Below are positions 47,411-57,269 of a stretch of 64,000 bases of DNA, in pieces. How positions within the stretch are numbered: position 1 is the stretch's first letter; the number at the start of each line of letters is the position of its first letter. This DNA comes from Burkholderia anthina. Its GTDB lineage: Bacteria > Pseudomonadota > Gammaproteobacteria > Burkholderiales > Burkholderiaceae. Both the position numbers and the translations under genes were made by a program. The notes beneath the pieces were generated by a model that saw nothing but the letters and a program-made list of their open reading frames with translations, was not told the origin of the DNA and did not search any database. The stretch is taken from the NCBI RefSeq assembly GCF_902498995.1, contig NZ_CABVLY010000011.1:1-64000 (forward strand), in the 5' to 3' direction.

Positions 47411-48187
47411 ATGATGTATCTCGACAAATTCCGGCTTGACGGCAAGTTCGCCGTGGTAACGGGGGCGGCGCGCGGCATCGGCTTCGCCATTGCCGACGCG
47501 CTCGCCCAGGCGGGTGCCCGCGTCGTGCTCACGGATATCGCGCAAAACACGCTCGACGAAGCGGTCGCCCGACTCGAGTCGGCGGGCGCACAAGTGGAAA
47601 GCGAATTACTCGATGTGACCGACGTCACCGCCGTGCAGCGCGTGCACGACGCCGTCATTGCGCGGCACGGCCGCGTGGACGTGCTCGTCAATAACGCCGG
47701 AATCGCCCTCTCGAATCACCCGGCCGAGACGATGAGCGACGAAGTCTGGGACCGCGTGATCGACATCAACCTGAACGGCGTGTTCCGTTGCTGTCGCGCG
47801 TTCGGCAAGAGCATGCTGGCGCACGGCGGCGGCAGCATCGTGAACGTCGGGTCGATGTCCGGCCTGATCGTCAATCGGCCCCAGGAACAGGTGAACTACA
47901 ACGCATCGAAGGCCGGCGTGCATCACCTGACGCGCTCGCTTGCCGCGGAATGGGGCGCGCGCGGCGTGCGGGTCAATGCGGTCGCGCCGACCTACATCGA
48001 CACGGACCTGAACCGGTACGTGCACGAAGACGCGCAGATGTATCGCCACTGGGTCGGCGGCACGCCGATGAACCGGCTCGGGCGCGTGGACGAAGTGGCG
48101 TCGGTCGTGCTGTTTCTCGCCAGCGAGGCGTCGAGCCTGATGACCGGCTCGATCGTGCTCGCGGACGGCGGCTACGTGTGCTGGTAA
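47411..48187 (+). CDS. Short-chain dehydrogenase/reductase
   Basis: 258 residues. Classical SDR: TGAARGIG (17-24), NNAGIAL, a catalytic Ser in VGSMSG, YNASK, and the C-terminal LASEASSLMTGSIVLADGGY. It is NAD(P)-dependent, probably oxidising a polyol or sugar acid of the operon. It sits 37 bp after the AroE-like gene behind a GAGGAAG ribosome-binding site. Confidence 0.9.
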   Translation: MMYLDKFRLDGKFAVVTGAARGIGFAIADALAQAGARVVLTDIAQNTLDEAVARLESAGAQVESELLDVTDVTAVQRVHDAVIARHGRVDVLVNNAGIALSNHPAETMSDEVWDRVIDINLNGVFRCCRAFGKSMLAHGGGSIVNVGSMSGLIVNRPQEQVNYNASKAGVHHLTRSLAAEWGARGVRVNAVAPTYIDTDLNRYVHEDAQMYRHWVGGTPMNRLGRVDEVASVVLFLASEASSLMTGSIVLADGGYVCW

Positions 48188-48189
48188 TC

Positions 48190-49098
48190 ATGAAGAACAT
48201 CGCGCCGCTCCGCATCGACGTCGAGACGTTCGACTGGCCGCTCGCTGCACGCCTGGCCGCATCCGCGCAACGGCGTGCGACGCTCGCGCCCGGCGTCTCG
48301 CTCTACTGGCTTGGCCAGGCCGGATTCGTGATCGAAGGCGCGGGCCTGCGTCTTCTAATCGACCCGTATCTTTCCGACTCGCTGGCCCGCAAGTACCGCA
48401 ACACGCGCTATCCGCACGAACGCATGATGGCCGCGCCGATCACGCCCGACGACCTCGAGCACGTCGACCTCGTGCTTTGCACGCATCGCCACACGGACCA
48501 TATGGATCCGGACACGCTGCAGCCGCTTGCACGCCGCTTTCCCGCGCTCCGGTTCGTGGTGCCGACCGCGACGCTCGACGAAGCAGTTCGGCGCTGCGGC
48601 GTGGAGACGTCCCGGCTCATCGCCGTCGATGCGGGCCAGTGTGTCGAACCGCTGAGCGGTGTACGCATCTTGCCGATTGCGTCCGCGCACGAGACGCTCG
48701 ACGTCGATGCACAAGGGCGGCACCCGTGGCTCGGGTACGTGATCGAGATCGCGGGCGTACGTCTCTACCATTCAGGCGACTGCGTCCCGTACACCGGATT
48801 GTCGGACAGCGTCGCCGCGCAACGGCCGCATGTCGCGCTTCTTCCCGTGAACGGACGCGACGACGAACGCTCGAGCAACGGCGTTCCCGGCAACTTCACG
48901 CTCGACGAAGCGGTCTCGCTCGCGCGAGACGCCGGCGTGCGCGTGATGATTGCGCATCACCACGGACTGTTCGACTTCAACACGATTGCACCGGACGAGA
49001 TCGACGCCCGCATCCTTTCAGAAGGCGGCGCGCTCGCGCTCTACCGTGCCCGCACGCAGTGCATGTGGCACGTCTGCGCCCACGCAACCGGTGCATAG
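48190..49098 (+). CDS. Metallo-beta-lactamase-fold hydrolase, UlaG-like lactonase
   Basis: 302 residues, 2 bp after the SDR. LYWLGQAGFVIEGAGLRLLI is the UlaG-type N-terminus. Metal ligands are H99-x-H101-x-D103-H104 (CTHRHTDHMD), Asp in LYHSGDCVPY, and His in VMIAHHHGLFDFN. UlaG opens L-ascorbate-6-phosphate lactone; a sugar-lactone role fits the kinase, isomerase and dehydrogenase neighbours. Confidence 0.82.
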   Translation: MKNIAPLRIDVETFDWPLAARLAASAQRRATLAPGVSLYWLGQAGFVIEGAGLRLLIDPYLSDSLARKYRNTRYPHERMMAAPITPDDLEHVDLVLCTHRHTDHMDPDTLQPLARRFPALRFVVPTATLDEAVRRCGVETSRLIAVDAGQCVEPLSGVRILPIASAHETLDVDAQGRHPWLGYVIEIAGVRLYHSGDCVPYTGLSDSVAAQRPHVALLPVNGRDDERSSNGVPGNFTLDEAVSLARDAGVRVMIAHHHGLFDFNTIAPDEIDARILSEGGALALYRARTQCMWHVCAHATGA

Positions 49099-49124
49099 AC
49101 AACGACACCCCAGGACATACAGCC

Positions 49125-50645
49125 ATGCGCTCAACCTATCTGGCAATCGACGTCGGCACCGGCAGCGTACGCGCCGCGCTCGTCGACGCCAACGGCGCGA
49201 TCCTGCACCTGGCCGTGCGCGAGCTCGAACAGATCGTGCCGCGCTACGGCTGGTCCGAGCAGCGCCCGCTCGACTGGTGGTCGGGCACCGTGCACGCGAT
49301 TCGCGAGCTTCTGGCGACGGCGCCGCCCGGCGCCGCGCTGCATATCGCCGCGGTTTGCGCATGCGGGCAGATGCACGCCACCGTGCTGCTCGACGCCGAC
49401 GGCGAGCTCACGCGGGACGCCGCGCCACTGTGGAACGACAAGCGTGCCGCCGCGCAAGTCGCGGCATTCCGCTCGCGTATCCGCGATACCACAGCCATGC
49501 AGGAATGGCTCGCCCGCAACGGTAATCCGCCGACGCCGGCGTGGCCCGGCTTCAAGCTCCAGTGGATTCGCGAGCACGAGCCCGCTGCCTATGAACGCGC
49601 AACGACCGTTTTCATGCCGAAGGACTACGTGAATTTCCGTCTGACCGGCGAACGTGCGTGCGACTGGAGCGACGCGTCGATGAGCTTCCTGATGGATCCG
49701 CGCACGCGTGCGTGGTCGCCAACGATGCTCGACGCGCTCGGGCTCGACGTGCGCAAACTGGCCCCGATCCGGGCGCCGCACGACGTGCTCGGCGCCGTGA
49801 CGCAGGCCGCTGCCCACGCAACGGGCCTTCGACAAGGCACCCCGGTGCTGGTCGGTGCGGCCGACTACCCGGCGTCGGTACTCGGTTCCGGCGTGCATGA
49901 ACCGGGACTCGCGTCGGACATTACCGGCACGTCGTCCATCATCACGTTCATCGCCGACACCCCGATGCTGCACCCCGAGGTCTCGAACGTCGCCACGTGC
50001 GAAGGCCGGTGGGGCCGCTTCATGCTGCTCGATTCCGGCGGCGATGCGATGCGCTGGGCCCGTCGCGCCTTTCACGAGAACACCCTATCCTACACGGACG
50101 TCGCGCAGAAGGCCGCGGAAGCGCCCGTCGGTGCCGGCGGCCTGTTTTTCCTGCCCTATCTGACCGGCGAACGCTACGGCACGCAGCCGAATTCGCGCGC
50201 GCAGTTTTTCGGCATCACCGCGCGCCACGGTCTCGCGCACCTTCACCGCGCGACGCTCGAGGGCGTCGCGTTCGGGGTTCGCCGCCAGATGTCGATCCTC
50301 CAGCCGGAGCGCGGCACGATCGATCGGCTCGTCGCGGCGAGCGGCGGCGCAAAAGCCGCGCTTTGGCTCGACATCAAGGCAAGCATGTATCGGACACCGG
50401 TGCTCGTGCCCGCCGAAGTCGAGTGCGGCGTAATGGGCTGTGCGTTACTCGCCGCGAGCGTCACCGGCCGGTTCGCGTCGCTCGGCGATGCCGTCCGCCA
50501 CTTCGTCCGCTTCGAGCGCGAAGTCCAGCCCGACGCCCGGGCCGCCGATACCTACGATCGCATGATGCCGATTTTCGAGCGCCTCTATCTGCATGCGCAG
50601 CAGTTCTACGATGACCTCGATCGCCTAGCCGGAGAAGAAGCATGA
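49125..50645 (+). CDS. FGGY-family carbohydrate kinase
   Basis: 506 residues. YLAIDVGTGSVRAALVDANG is the N-terminal phosphate loop; GTSSIITFIAD and FFLPYLTGERYGTQPNSRAQ mark the second half, and ASGGAKAALWLDIKASMYRT is the FGGY signature region. It phosphorylates a pentulose-, tetrulose- or similar sugar. Its TGA overlaps the HAD gene start (ATGA). Confidence 0.9.
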   Translation: MRSTYLAIDVGTGSVRAALVDANGAILHLAVRELEQIVPRYGWSEQRPLDWWSGTVHAIRELLATAPPGAALHIAAVCACGQMHATVLLDADGELTRDAAPLWNDKRAAAQVAAFRSRIRDTTAMQEWLARNGNPPTPAWPGFKLQWIREHEPAAYERATTVFMPKDYVNFRLTGERACDWSDASMSFLMDPRTRAWSPTMLDALGLDVRKLAPIRAPHDVLGAVTQAAAHATGLRQGTPVLVGAADYPASVLGSGVHEPGLASDITGTSSIITFIADTPMLHPEVSNVATCEGRWGRFMLLDSGGDAMRWARRAFHENTLSYTDVAQKAAEAPVGAGGLFFLPYLTGERYGTQPNSRAQFFGITARHGLAHLHRATLEGVAFGVRRQMSILQPERGTIDRLVAASGGAKAALWLDIKASMYRTPVLVPAEVECGVMGCALLAASVTGRFASLGDAVRHFVRFEREVQPDARAADTYDRMMPIFERLYLHAQQFYDDLDRLAGEEA

Positions 50646-51343
50646 ATACGTCGTTGCCTCGCGCCGTGCTATGGGACATGGACGGAACACTCGCACTCAG
50701 CGAGCCGCTGCACATGCGCACGTTGCTCGCCGCGCTCGCGCACCACGGCGTCAGCGCCGGAGACGAGCTTCATCCGCTGATGTTCGGCCGGACCGGCCGC
50801 GACGTGCATCGCATCTGCGTCGAGCGCTTCGGCATCGACGCGGATTTCGACACATGGTCGGCGCTGCGCGCCGCGCACTATGTGACAGAAGCGCCAGCAC
50901 TCGCGGCGCGCCCGGGTGCGCTCGAGATCTGGCGTGCCGCACACGCGGCCGGACTGCGTCAGGGGGTCGTTTCGAATGCGGGCCGCATGCTGCTCGAAGC
51001 GAACCTCGCTGCACTCGGTCTGCAGGCGCCGGAACGTATTTCGGTCAGCGCGAACGACGTGCGGCGCGGCAAGCCCGACCCCGAAGCCTATCTGCGCGCC
51101 GCCTACCTGCTGGATATCGCCCCGGCCGACGCCATCGCGATCGAAGACAGCCCGACAGGCGCGTGCGCCGCGCTGGCGGCCGGCATGCGCGTACTCGGCT
51201 GGCCGGACACGGCTGGCGCTCAGGCCAGTCCTGTTTTTCCACAGGGCACGCTGGTTGTGCGTGATGCGGGTGAAATCGCCCGAGCGCTTGGCCTGCCCGA
51301 TGCGACCGTGTCCTCCCGGATCGAACACGACGCATCAGTTTAG
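50642..51343 (+). CDS. HAD-superfamily sugar phosphatase/phosphomutase-like
   Basis: 233 residues. Motif I WDMDGTLA (Asp12, Asp14), motif II VVSNAG, motif III Lys in RRGKPDPEAYL and motif IV AIEDSPTGACAAL. Beta-phosphoglucomutase-type cap. It probably hydrolyses a phosphosugar made by the operon, perhaps as overflow control. It is the last gene of the six-gene unit. Confidence 0.88.
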   Translation: MNTSLPRAVLWDMDGTLALSEPLHMRTLLAALAHHGVSAGDELHPLMFGRTGRDVHRICVERFGIDADFDTWSALRAAHYVTEAPALAARPGALEIWRAAHAAGLRQGVVSNAGRMLLEANLAALGLQAPERISVSANDVRRGKPDPEAYLRAAYLLDIAPADAIAIEDSPTGACAALAAGMRVLGWPDTAGAQASPVFPQGTLVVRDAGEIARALGLPDATVSSRIEHDASV

Positions 51344-51397
51344 GCAGTCGCACCGCAAGCTGCGCGATCCGGCTGCCATGTCAGAACCGATCGAGCG

Positions 51398-51420
51398 ACG
51401 ACTGCCGAGGATGCAGTCGT
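51398..51420. terminator. Weak stem-loop between convergent operons
   Basis: ACGACTGC (51398-51405) pairs with GCAGTCGT (51413-51420) over a 7-nt loop. It lies 54 bp past the HAD stop and before the aldehyde dehydrogenase stop on the other strand. No T-run. Confidence 0.35.
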
Positions 51421-51559
51421 GGAAGCGCCCGCGATCGCGCAATGCGACCGCGGGTCAGACGATGGGAGCAGCCGCTTATCGGTGCCGGCGCCGGATTACC
51501 GTCACCCCGATGTAATGAGGAGAACGCAATGCCGCCGCGCCAGATTGCCCGTCGCCGTC

Positions 51560-52984
51560 CTAGCCACGCGCGCCATTCACGACCTTCGTTTCGAGAAAGT
51601 CCTCGAAGCCGTACGCCCCCCACTCCCGGCCATTGCCCGACTGCTTGTAGCCGCCGAACGGTGCGTCGAACGATTGGGGAGCACCGTTGAGATGAACCAT
51701 GCCAGCCCGCAAATCGGCCGCGACGGCCTCCGCCTCGTCCGCGTCGCCCTGCACGTAGGCCGCCAGCCCGTAGGGGGTATCGTTCGCAATGCGAATGGCA
51801 TCCGCACGATCGCGATACGGAATCAGCGCCAGCACCGGCCCGAAGATTTCCTCGCGCGCGATGCGCATGTCGTTTCGTACATCGGCGAACACGGTCGGCT
51901 TGACGTAGTAGCCATCCTCCAGCCCCGCTGGCTTGCCCGGGCCGCCCGTCACGAGCCGGGCGCCTTCCGCAATCCCCGCATTGATCAGCGACTGGATCTT
52001 TTCGTACTGCACCGACGACACCACCGGCCCGATATGAGCCCCCGCGTCGCCGGGGCGGCCGACATGGACCGACTCCGCCGCGTTGCGCGCGATCTCGACC
52101 GCGGCCGGATAGTCGCGCTCGGACACGAGCATGCGGGTCGGCGCATTGCACGACTGCCCGCTGTTGCTCATGCAATGCAGCACACCTGCGCGCACGAAGC
52201 GCTCGAGATCGGCACCTTCCAGAATGATGTTCGGGGATTTGCCGCCCAGCTCCTGCGTGATGCGCTTCACTGTCTTCGCGCCATTTTCGGCGATCAATGC
52301 ACCGGCGCGCGTCGACCCCGTAAACGACACCATGTCGATGTCCGGATGCGCGGCGAGCGTCGCGCCCGCCGTGGCGCCGTCACCGTTCACGAGATTGAAG
52401 ACGCCGGGAGGCAGGCCGATCTCGTCGATCATCTCGGCCCACAGCAGTGCGCTGAGCGGCGCCACTTCGCTCGGCTTGAGCACCATCGTGCAACCCGTCG
52501 CCAGTGCGGGAACGACCTTGCACGCGATCTGGTTGATCGGCCAGTTCCACGGCGTGATCATGCCGCACACGCCGATGGGCTCGCGCACGACGCGCCCGCC
52601 GTCCACCTCATGGCGGAACGCGAACCGGCGCAGCGCGGCGATGCCCGCTTCGAGATGCCCTTGCCCGGTGCGTGCCTGCTGTTCGATCGCGAAGTCGATG
52701 GGCGCACCCATCTCCCTCGAGATCGCTTCGGCGACATCGCGGTAACGCCGGTTATAGACCTCCAACAACTTCACCAGCCACGCTTCGCGTCGCGCGACGG
52801 TGGTCTTCGAGTAAGCGGGGAATGCCGCCTTGGCCGCCTGCACCGCATCGTCGACATCCGCGGCCGAGCCGGCCGCGATCGTCGCGATGATCGAACCATC
52901 GCCGGGATGCTCGACGTCGATGCGCGCCGTCGCGCGCGGCGTGGTCCATTTTCCGTTGATATAGAACTGCGTTGAGTTCGCCAT
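51560..52984 (-). CDS. NAD(P)-dependent aldehyde dehydrogenase (first)
   Basis: 474 residues from ATG 52984. Conserved: ITPWNWPINQIACKVVPALA, FTGSTRAGALIAENGAK, catalytic Glu in ELGGKSPN and catalytic Cys in NSGQSCNAPTR, EIFGPVLALIPY. It oxidises an aldehyde produced by the cluster. It is the third gene of the unit GMC oxidoreductase-MDR-ALDH, 94 bp after the MDR gene. Confidence 0.92.
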   Translation of the reverse strand: MANSTQFYINGKWTTPRATARIDVEHPGDGSIIATIAAGSAADVDDAVQAAKAAFPAYSKTTVARREAWLVKLLEVYNRRYRDVAEAISREMGAPIDFAIEQQARTGQGHLEAGIAALRRFAFRHEVDGGRVVREPIGVCGMITPWNWPINQIACKVVPALATGCTMVLKPSEVAPLSALLWAEMIDEIGLPPGVFNLVNGDGATAGATLAAHPDIDMVSFTGSTRAGALIAENGAKTVKRITQELGGKSPNIILEGADLERFVRAGVLHCMSNSGQSCNAPTRMLVSERDYPAAVEIARNAAESVHVGRPGDAGAHIGPVVSSVQYEKIQSLINAGIAEGARLVTGGPGKPAGLEDGYYVKPTVFADVRNDMRIAREEIFGPVLALIPYRDRADAIRIANDTPYGLAAYVQGDADEAEAVAADLRAGMVHLNGAPQSFDAPFGGYKQSGNGREWGAYGFEDFLETKVVNGARG

Positions 52985-53078
52985 GCATGTCTCCATAGGA
53001 AGCAGGTGGTGGTGTGTTGCCGGATACCGATCCGGCGCGCGATACCCGGCGCGCCGGCATTCAAGTGCGAGCCTGCCG

Positions 53079-54071
53079 TTACTCGACCGATACGACCGGA
53101 CGATATGCCGTGCGGTGATCGCGCAATGCCGCCAGCAAGTCGGGCAGAGCACGCATCGGACCGGCTTCAATCGTGACCGGTATGAGCGTGCCGTGCTGCA
53201 CGTCCTGCATGAGTCGTTCGCCGGCTGCCATGAGCGTGCGCCATTGGGCGTCGGTCCCGAAGCGGTGCATCGCGTTCAGCGCAACCTCGTGCAACGAAAC
53301 CGACGTCGTGAATGCGTCGACGGGCGGCTGCTCGATGCGATCCTGTACGCAGACCAAATGCCCGTTGGCCGCGATACGCGTGGCAAGCGATGCCGCGTGC
53401 GCGCCGCTGACGGTGTCGAACATCGCGTCGAATCGCACGGTTCCGTCGTGTGCGGCGTCGAGTGCATAGGGCACGCATTCGTGCGCGCCGAGCGCCTGCA
53501 AGCGCGCCCAATGCCGCTTATCGCACATCGCGACCACCCGCCAGCGACGGGCCAGCAACTGGACGAGCAAGGTGCCGACCGCGCCGCCCGCGCCGGTCAC
53601 GAGCGCAACGCTGCCGCCGCCCGCGTCGGGTGCGGGCACCTTGGCGAACGCCTGCAATGCGGTCAACGCGGGACACGGCAGCGACGCGGCACGTTCCCAC
53701 GACAGGCCCGGCGGAATGCGCATCAATGCGCGCGCCGGCAATACCGTATGTGTCGCGAAGCTGCCGGGACGCTCAAGCCACTGGTGATACGCGACCCGCT
53801 GCCCGAGCCAGTCGGGACTCACGCCATCGCCGACCGCAACGACCTCTCCCGCGCCATCGACACCGGGGATCTGGTCGCCGGACCAGAACGCCGGCCCCCA
53901 TTCGATGAATTTCCAGTCGACCGGGTTCAGGCCGATCGCGCGGTTTCTCACCACGACATGCGCGGCGGGCGCAATCGGAACCAGCCGCTCCCGCCACACC
54001 AGGTGTTCCGGCATGCCGGGCTGCATCCAGTGCCAGCCGGCGCTCTCCATCGCTGAATATGAACTGCTCAT
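53079..54071 (-). CDS. Zinc-less MDR-family alcohol dehydrogenase/quinone reductase-like
   Basis: 330 residues. The GroES-like N-domain has NRAIGLNPVDWKFIEWGPAF and PGVDGAGEVVAVGDGV; the Rossmann domain has VALVTGAGGAVGTLLVQLLA. No structural zinc-binding Cys cluster is evident, so it resembles quinone oxidoreductase/YhdH-type MDR proteins. NADPH-dependent reduction or oxidation of a cluster intermediate is likely. It is 44 bp after the GMC gene. Confidence 0.82.
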   Translation of the reverse strand: MSSSYSAMESAGWHWMQPGMPEHLVWRERLVPIAPAAHVVVRNRAIGLNPVDWKFIEWGPAFWSGDQIPGVDGAGEVVAVGDGVSPDWLGQRVAYHQWLERPGSFATHTVLPARALMRIPPGLSWERAASLPCPALTALQAFAKVPAPDAGGGSVALVTGAGGAVGTLLVQLLARRWRVVAMCDKRHWARLQALGAHECVPYALDAAHDGTVRFDAMFDTVSGAHAASLATRIAANGHLVCVQDRIEQPPVDAFTTSVSLHEVALNAMHRFGTDAQWRTLMAAGERLMQDVQHGTLIPVTIEAGPMRALPDLLAALRDHRTAYRPVVSVE

Positions 54072-54115
54072 CGATTACCTCGTTCGTGCGCCGGACGCAA
54101 CCAGCGCGGTCGGAT

Positions 54116-55714
54116 TCAGACGGCGGCGACGGCCAGCGACTGCTTGCCCAGAATCGTATCGGCCGCCTTCTCGCCGATCATGATCGACGCCGCATTAGTA
54201 TTGCCCGAAATCAGATTGGGCATGATCGACGCATCGACCACGCGCAACCCGGCCACGCCGCGCACGCGCAGCGCCGGATCGACCACGGCCGCACCATCGA
54301 CGCCCATCTTGCACGTGCCCACCGGGTGATACACGGTCTTCGAGCGACGACGAATGTAGTCCAGCAGGTCGTCGTCGCTGTGCACGGACAGCCCGGGCAG
54401 CGCCTCTTCGCCCGTGTACTGCCGCAACGCATCCTGCGCGAGAATCTCGCGCGCGGCCTTGAGCCCCTTCACGGCGAGCCGGCAATCTTCCGGATGCTGG
54501 AAATAGCGCGGATCGATCTCGAGCTTCGCATCGGGATCGGCGCTCCTCAGCCGAATCTCGCCGCGGCTCATCGGGCGCAGCACGCACGGATTGATGGTCG
54601 CGCCAGCCCGCTTGATCGTTTCCGCATCGAGATCGAGGAACACGATCGGCAGGAAATGCAGCTGGACGTTGGGGCGCGCTTGCGGCTCGTCGACATTGAT
54701 GAACGCGCAGGCCTCCGCGACATTCGACGCGACCGGCCCCGAGCGAAACAGCAGATACTGCAGCCCGTTCTTTACCGTATTGAGCGGCGTGTCCTCGCCA
54801 AAATAGCCGTAGCGGCCCGTGCAATACGAAACGGCGGGAAACTCGGCGTGATCCTGCAAATTGGCGCCGACCCCGGGCAGATCCTGGATCACCGGAATGC
54901 CGTGCTGCTCGAGCTGCGCGGCCGGGCCGATGCCGGAGAGCATCAGAAGCCGCGGCGACTGGATCGAGCCACCCGACACGATCACTTCCTTGCAGCCACG
55001 CTCGACGACCTTGTGGCCGCCGTGCCGGTACTCCACGCCCACCGCGCGCGCGCCTTCAATGACGATGCGATCGACCTGCGCCCCGGTGACGATCTTCAGG
55101 CGGCCGCTTTGCTCGGCCTTGCGCAGATAGGCAACCGCTGCGCTGCAACGACGTCTCTCGCGTGTCGTGATCTGGTTGAAGCCGACACCGTTCTGCCGTG
55201 CGCCGTTGAAATCCGGCGAATACGGGATGCCAGCTTCCTGTCCCGCACGCACGAAGGCCGTCGTCAATTCGCTGCGCTGCACGAGGTCCTCGACCGACAG
55301 CGGGCCGCCGGCGCCGTGGTACGCATCATGAAACCGCTCGTTGTGTTCCGCCCGCCTGAAGTACGGCAGTACGTCGCGATACGACCAGCCGTCGCAGCCG
55401 TCACGCTGCCACTCGTCGTAGTCCTCGCGCTGACCGCGTATGTAGATGAGTGCATTGACCGAACTGCCGCCGCCGAGCGTGCGCCCCTGCGGAACGACGC
55501 GCGGACGCGAATCCATGCCGACCTGCGGCACCGTTTCATAGTGGTACAGCAAATCGGTCGGCAACAACCGGGTAAAGCCCGCGGGAATATGAATCAACGG
55601 GTGCTTGTCGCGCGGCCCCGCCTCCAACAGCAGCACGGATGCGCCCGCGTCGATCAGGCGTCCGGTCAGTGCGCTGCCCGCCGAGCCGCCGCCCACCACA
55701 ATATAGTCAAACAT
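54116..55714 (-). CDS. GMC-family FAD alcohol/choline-type dehydrogenase
   Basis: 532 residues from ATG 55714. FAD loop VVGGGSAGSALTGRL (about 7-21), the GMC signature GRTLGGGSSVNALIYIRG, the second signature SGGSIQSPRLLMLSGIGP, and the active-site end HPVGTCKMG and GNTNAASIMIGEKAAD. It transfers electrons from an alcohol to a quinone or oxygen. It begins the minus-strand unit, with one copy of the ATATATGATGCAT operator 90 bp upstream. Confidence 0.92.
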   Translation of the reverse strand: MFDYIVVGGGSAGSALTGRLIDAGASVLLLEAGPRDKHPLIHIPAGFTRLLPTDLLYHYETVPQVGMDSRPRVVPQGRTLGGGSSVNALIYIRGQREDYDEWQRDGCDGWSYRDVLPYFRRAEHNERFHDAYHGAGGPLSVEDLVQRSELTTAFVRAGQEAGIPYSPDFNGARQNGVGFNQITTRERRRCSAAVAYLRKAEQSGRLKIVTGAQVDRIVIEGARAVGVEYRHGGHKVVERGCKEVIVSGGSIQSPRLLMLSGIGPAAQLEQHGIPVIQDLPGVGANLQDHAEFPAVSYCTGRYGYFGEDTPLNTVKNGLQYLLFRSGPVASNVAEACAFINVDEPQARPNVQLHFLPIVFLDLDAETIKRAGATINPCVLRPMSRGEIRLRSADPDAKLEIDPRYFQHPEDCRLAVKGLKAAREILAQDALRQYTGEEALPGLSVHSDDDLLDYIRRRSKTVYHPVGTCKMGVDGAAVVDPALRVRGVAGLRVVDASIMPNLISGNTNAASIMIGEKAADTILGKQSLAVAAV

Positions 55715-55804
55715 GCTGTGTCTCCATCCAATCGTTGTACCGGAGGTCATGCGCGGCACCCGGTGCACGGGCAGCGCTCGCTCCTCCGTTGCGCCCGATG
55801 GATC

Positions 55805-55817
55805 ATATATGATGCAT
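55805..55817. promoter_or_regulatory. ATATATGATGCAT operator, copy 1 (GMC unit)
   Basis: ATATATGATGCAT, also part of the palindrome ATCATATATGAT (55802-55813). It lies 91 bp upstream of the GMC start. Confidence 0.75.
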
Positions 55818-55924
55818 CAGAATCACGCAACAGCGATATTCTCGAACGGCGCGAATCCGCGCGGCCCCATGCCATTCTGATGCCCTGCTCAGGGCAAACC
55901 CCCACTAGAAGAGGCTCAAGCAGA

Positions 55925-55937
55925 ATATATGATGCAT
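55925..55937. promoter_or_regulatory. ATATATGATGCAT operator, copy 2 (ABC unit)
   Basis: An exact copy of the 13-mer, 66 bp before the binding-protein start and 108 bp from copy 1. Confidence 0.78.
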
Positions 55938-56002
55938 CCGTTATGCGCTGACGCGCGTTTCACAGCCACTTCAACCGATCCTTCATTCATCGACGAGACA
56001 AT

Positions 56003-57256
56003 ATGAAAACACTGACGGTTAGTTTGTTTGCCAGCGCCGCGCTGGCGGCCGCCCTGACACCGACCCAGGGCGCCCTGGCGAAGGACAAGATCTATACGCT
56101 CATGCCCAATACGGCGCTCGCGGGCGTAGTCGACCCCGGCATGCCCGATCGCACGTCGATCCGCAAAGCGTGGCCGAAGAAGCCCGCCGACCCGGCCCAT
56201 CCGAAAATCGGCTGGACCGAAATCACGCTCGGCAACCCGTGGTTCGTCGAGTTGGTGAACGGCGCGAAACGCACCGCCGCGAAATACGGAATGACGATCG
56301 ACGTCCAGGTGGCCGATGGCGACCTGCAGCGTCAGTGCTCGCAGATCGACAACTTCGTCACGCGCAAGATGGATCTGATCGTCGTCGATCCGACCGACAC
56401 GCTCGGCGTCTCGCAGTGCATCAACCGCGCCGTGGACGCGGGCATTCCCGTCGTCACGGTCGGCACCATTCCCGACGCCAGTGCGCGCGTGCTGACGACC
56501 ATTCAGGCGAATGCATACGGCAACGGCTTCGAGGCCGGCCGCTATGTGGCACGGACGATGGGGCCCGACAAGCCGATCGTCGCAGCGGCGCTGCTTGGCG
56601 TGGTCGGCAATTCGACATCCGAATCACGTGTCAACGGGATGATTTCCGGCATCGTGTACGAGCGTGCGCAGCAGCTGAAGCTCGGGATGAAGCGGAGCGA
56701 CGCGATGCTGCGCGGCTTCACGCTGTTCCAGGCGCTCAAGAGCAGCGGCAAATTCGACGCGTCCGATCTCAAGTTCCAGGTGTTGGCGATGGGTGTCGGC
56801 AAGTGGACGGAGGAAGGCGGCCTCGCCGCGACGGAAGACATCCTGTCGGCGCACGGCGACAAGATGAACCTGATCCTCGCCGAAAACGACTTCATGGCAC
56901 TCGGCGCGCTGCGGGCCGTGAATGGTATCGGCAAGCAAGGCCAGATCCAGATCGCCGCCGCCGCGGACGGCTTCCGGGTGGCGCTGAACCAGGTTAAGAA
57001 AGGCAACCTGCTCGTGACCGGCAAGAACTCCGGCGAAGAGAACGGTGTGGCCGCCATTGAATTCGTCAACAACATCTTCCGCAAGGGGCTCGATGCGAAC
57101 AACCTGCCGATGGGATCGACCTTTCCGGCGGCAATCATCACACGTGACAACGTCGATCAGCTAATCGATCCGAATAAGAGCAATCTGTTCTTCCGCTACA
57201 CGGTGCCGCCGGTCCGTTCGATTCCGCAGGTACGCGCCGAAGCCGGCGCGTCGTGA
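56003..57256 (+). CDS. ABC sugar transporter substrate-binding protein, ribose type
   Basis: 417 residues. The signal peptide MKTLTVSLFASAALAAALTP ends near GALAKD. The periplasmic-binding fold has GWTEITLGNPWFVELVNGAK, CSQIDNFVTRKMDLIVVDPT, AVDAGIPVVTVGTIPD and ILAENDFMALGALRAVNGIG. A longer than usual N-terminal stretch (28-65) precedes the first strand. It binds a sugar or polyol. It leads a three-gene importer operon. Confidence 0.92.
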   Translation: MKTLTVSLFASAALAAALTPTQGALAKDKIYTLMPNTALAGVVDPGMPDRTSIRKAWPKKPADPAHPKIGWTEITLGNPWFVELVNGAKRTAAKYGMTIDVQVADGDLQRQCSQIDNFVTRKMDLIVVDPTDTLGVSQCINRAVDAGIPVVTVGTIPDASARVLTTIQANAYGNGFEAGRYVARTMGPDKPIVAAALLGVVGNSTSESRVNGMISGIVYERAQQLKLGMKRSDAMLRGFTLFQALKSSGKFDASDLKFQVLAMGVGKWTEEGGLAATEDILSAHGDKMNLILAENDFMALGALRAVNGIGKQGQIQIAAAADGFRVALNQVKKGNLLVTGKNSGEENGVAAIEFVNNIFRKGLDANNLPMGSTFPAAIITRDNVDQLIDPNKSNLFFRYTVPPVRSIPQVRAEAGAS

Positions 57257-57269
57257 CGGGGACCATGCC

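Noticed and set aside
45761..51343. Assignment of this operon to erythritol or ascorbate catabolism
   Set aside because: The FGGY kinase and UlaG-like lactonase recall those pathways, but the characteristic dehydrogenases, epimerases and PTS genes are missing.
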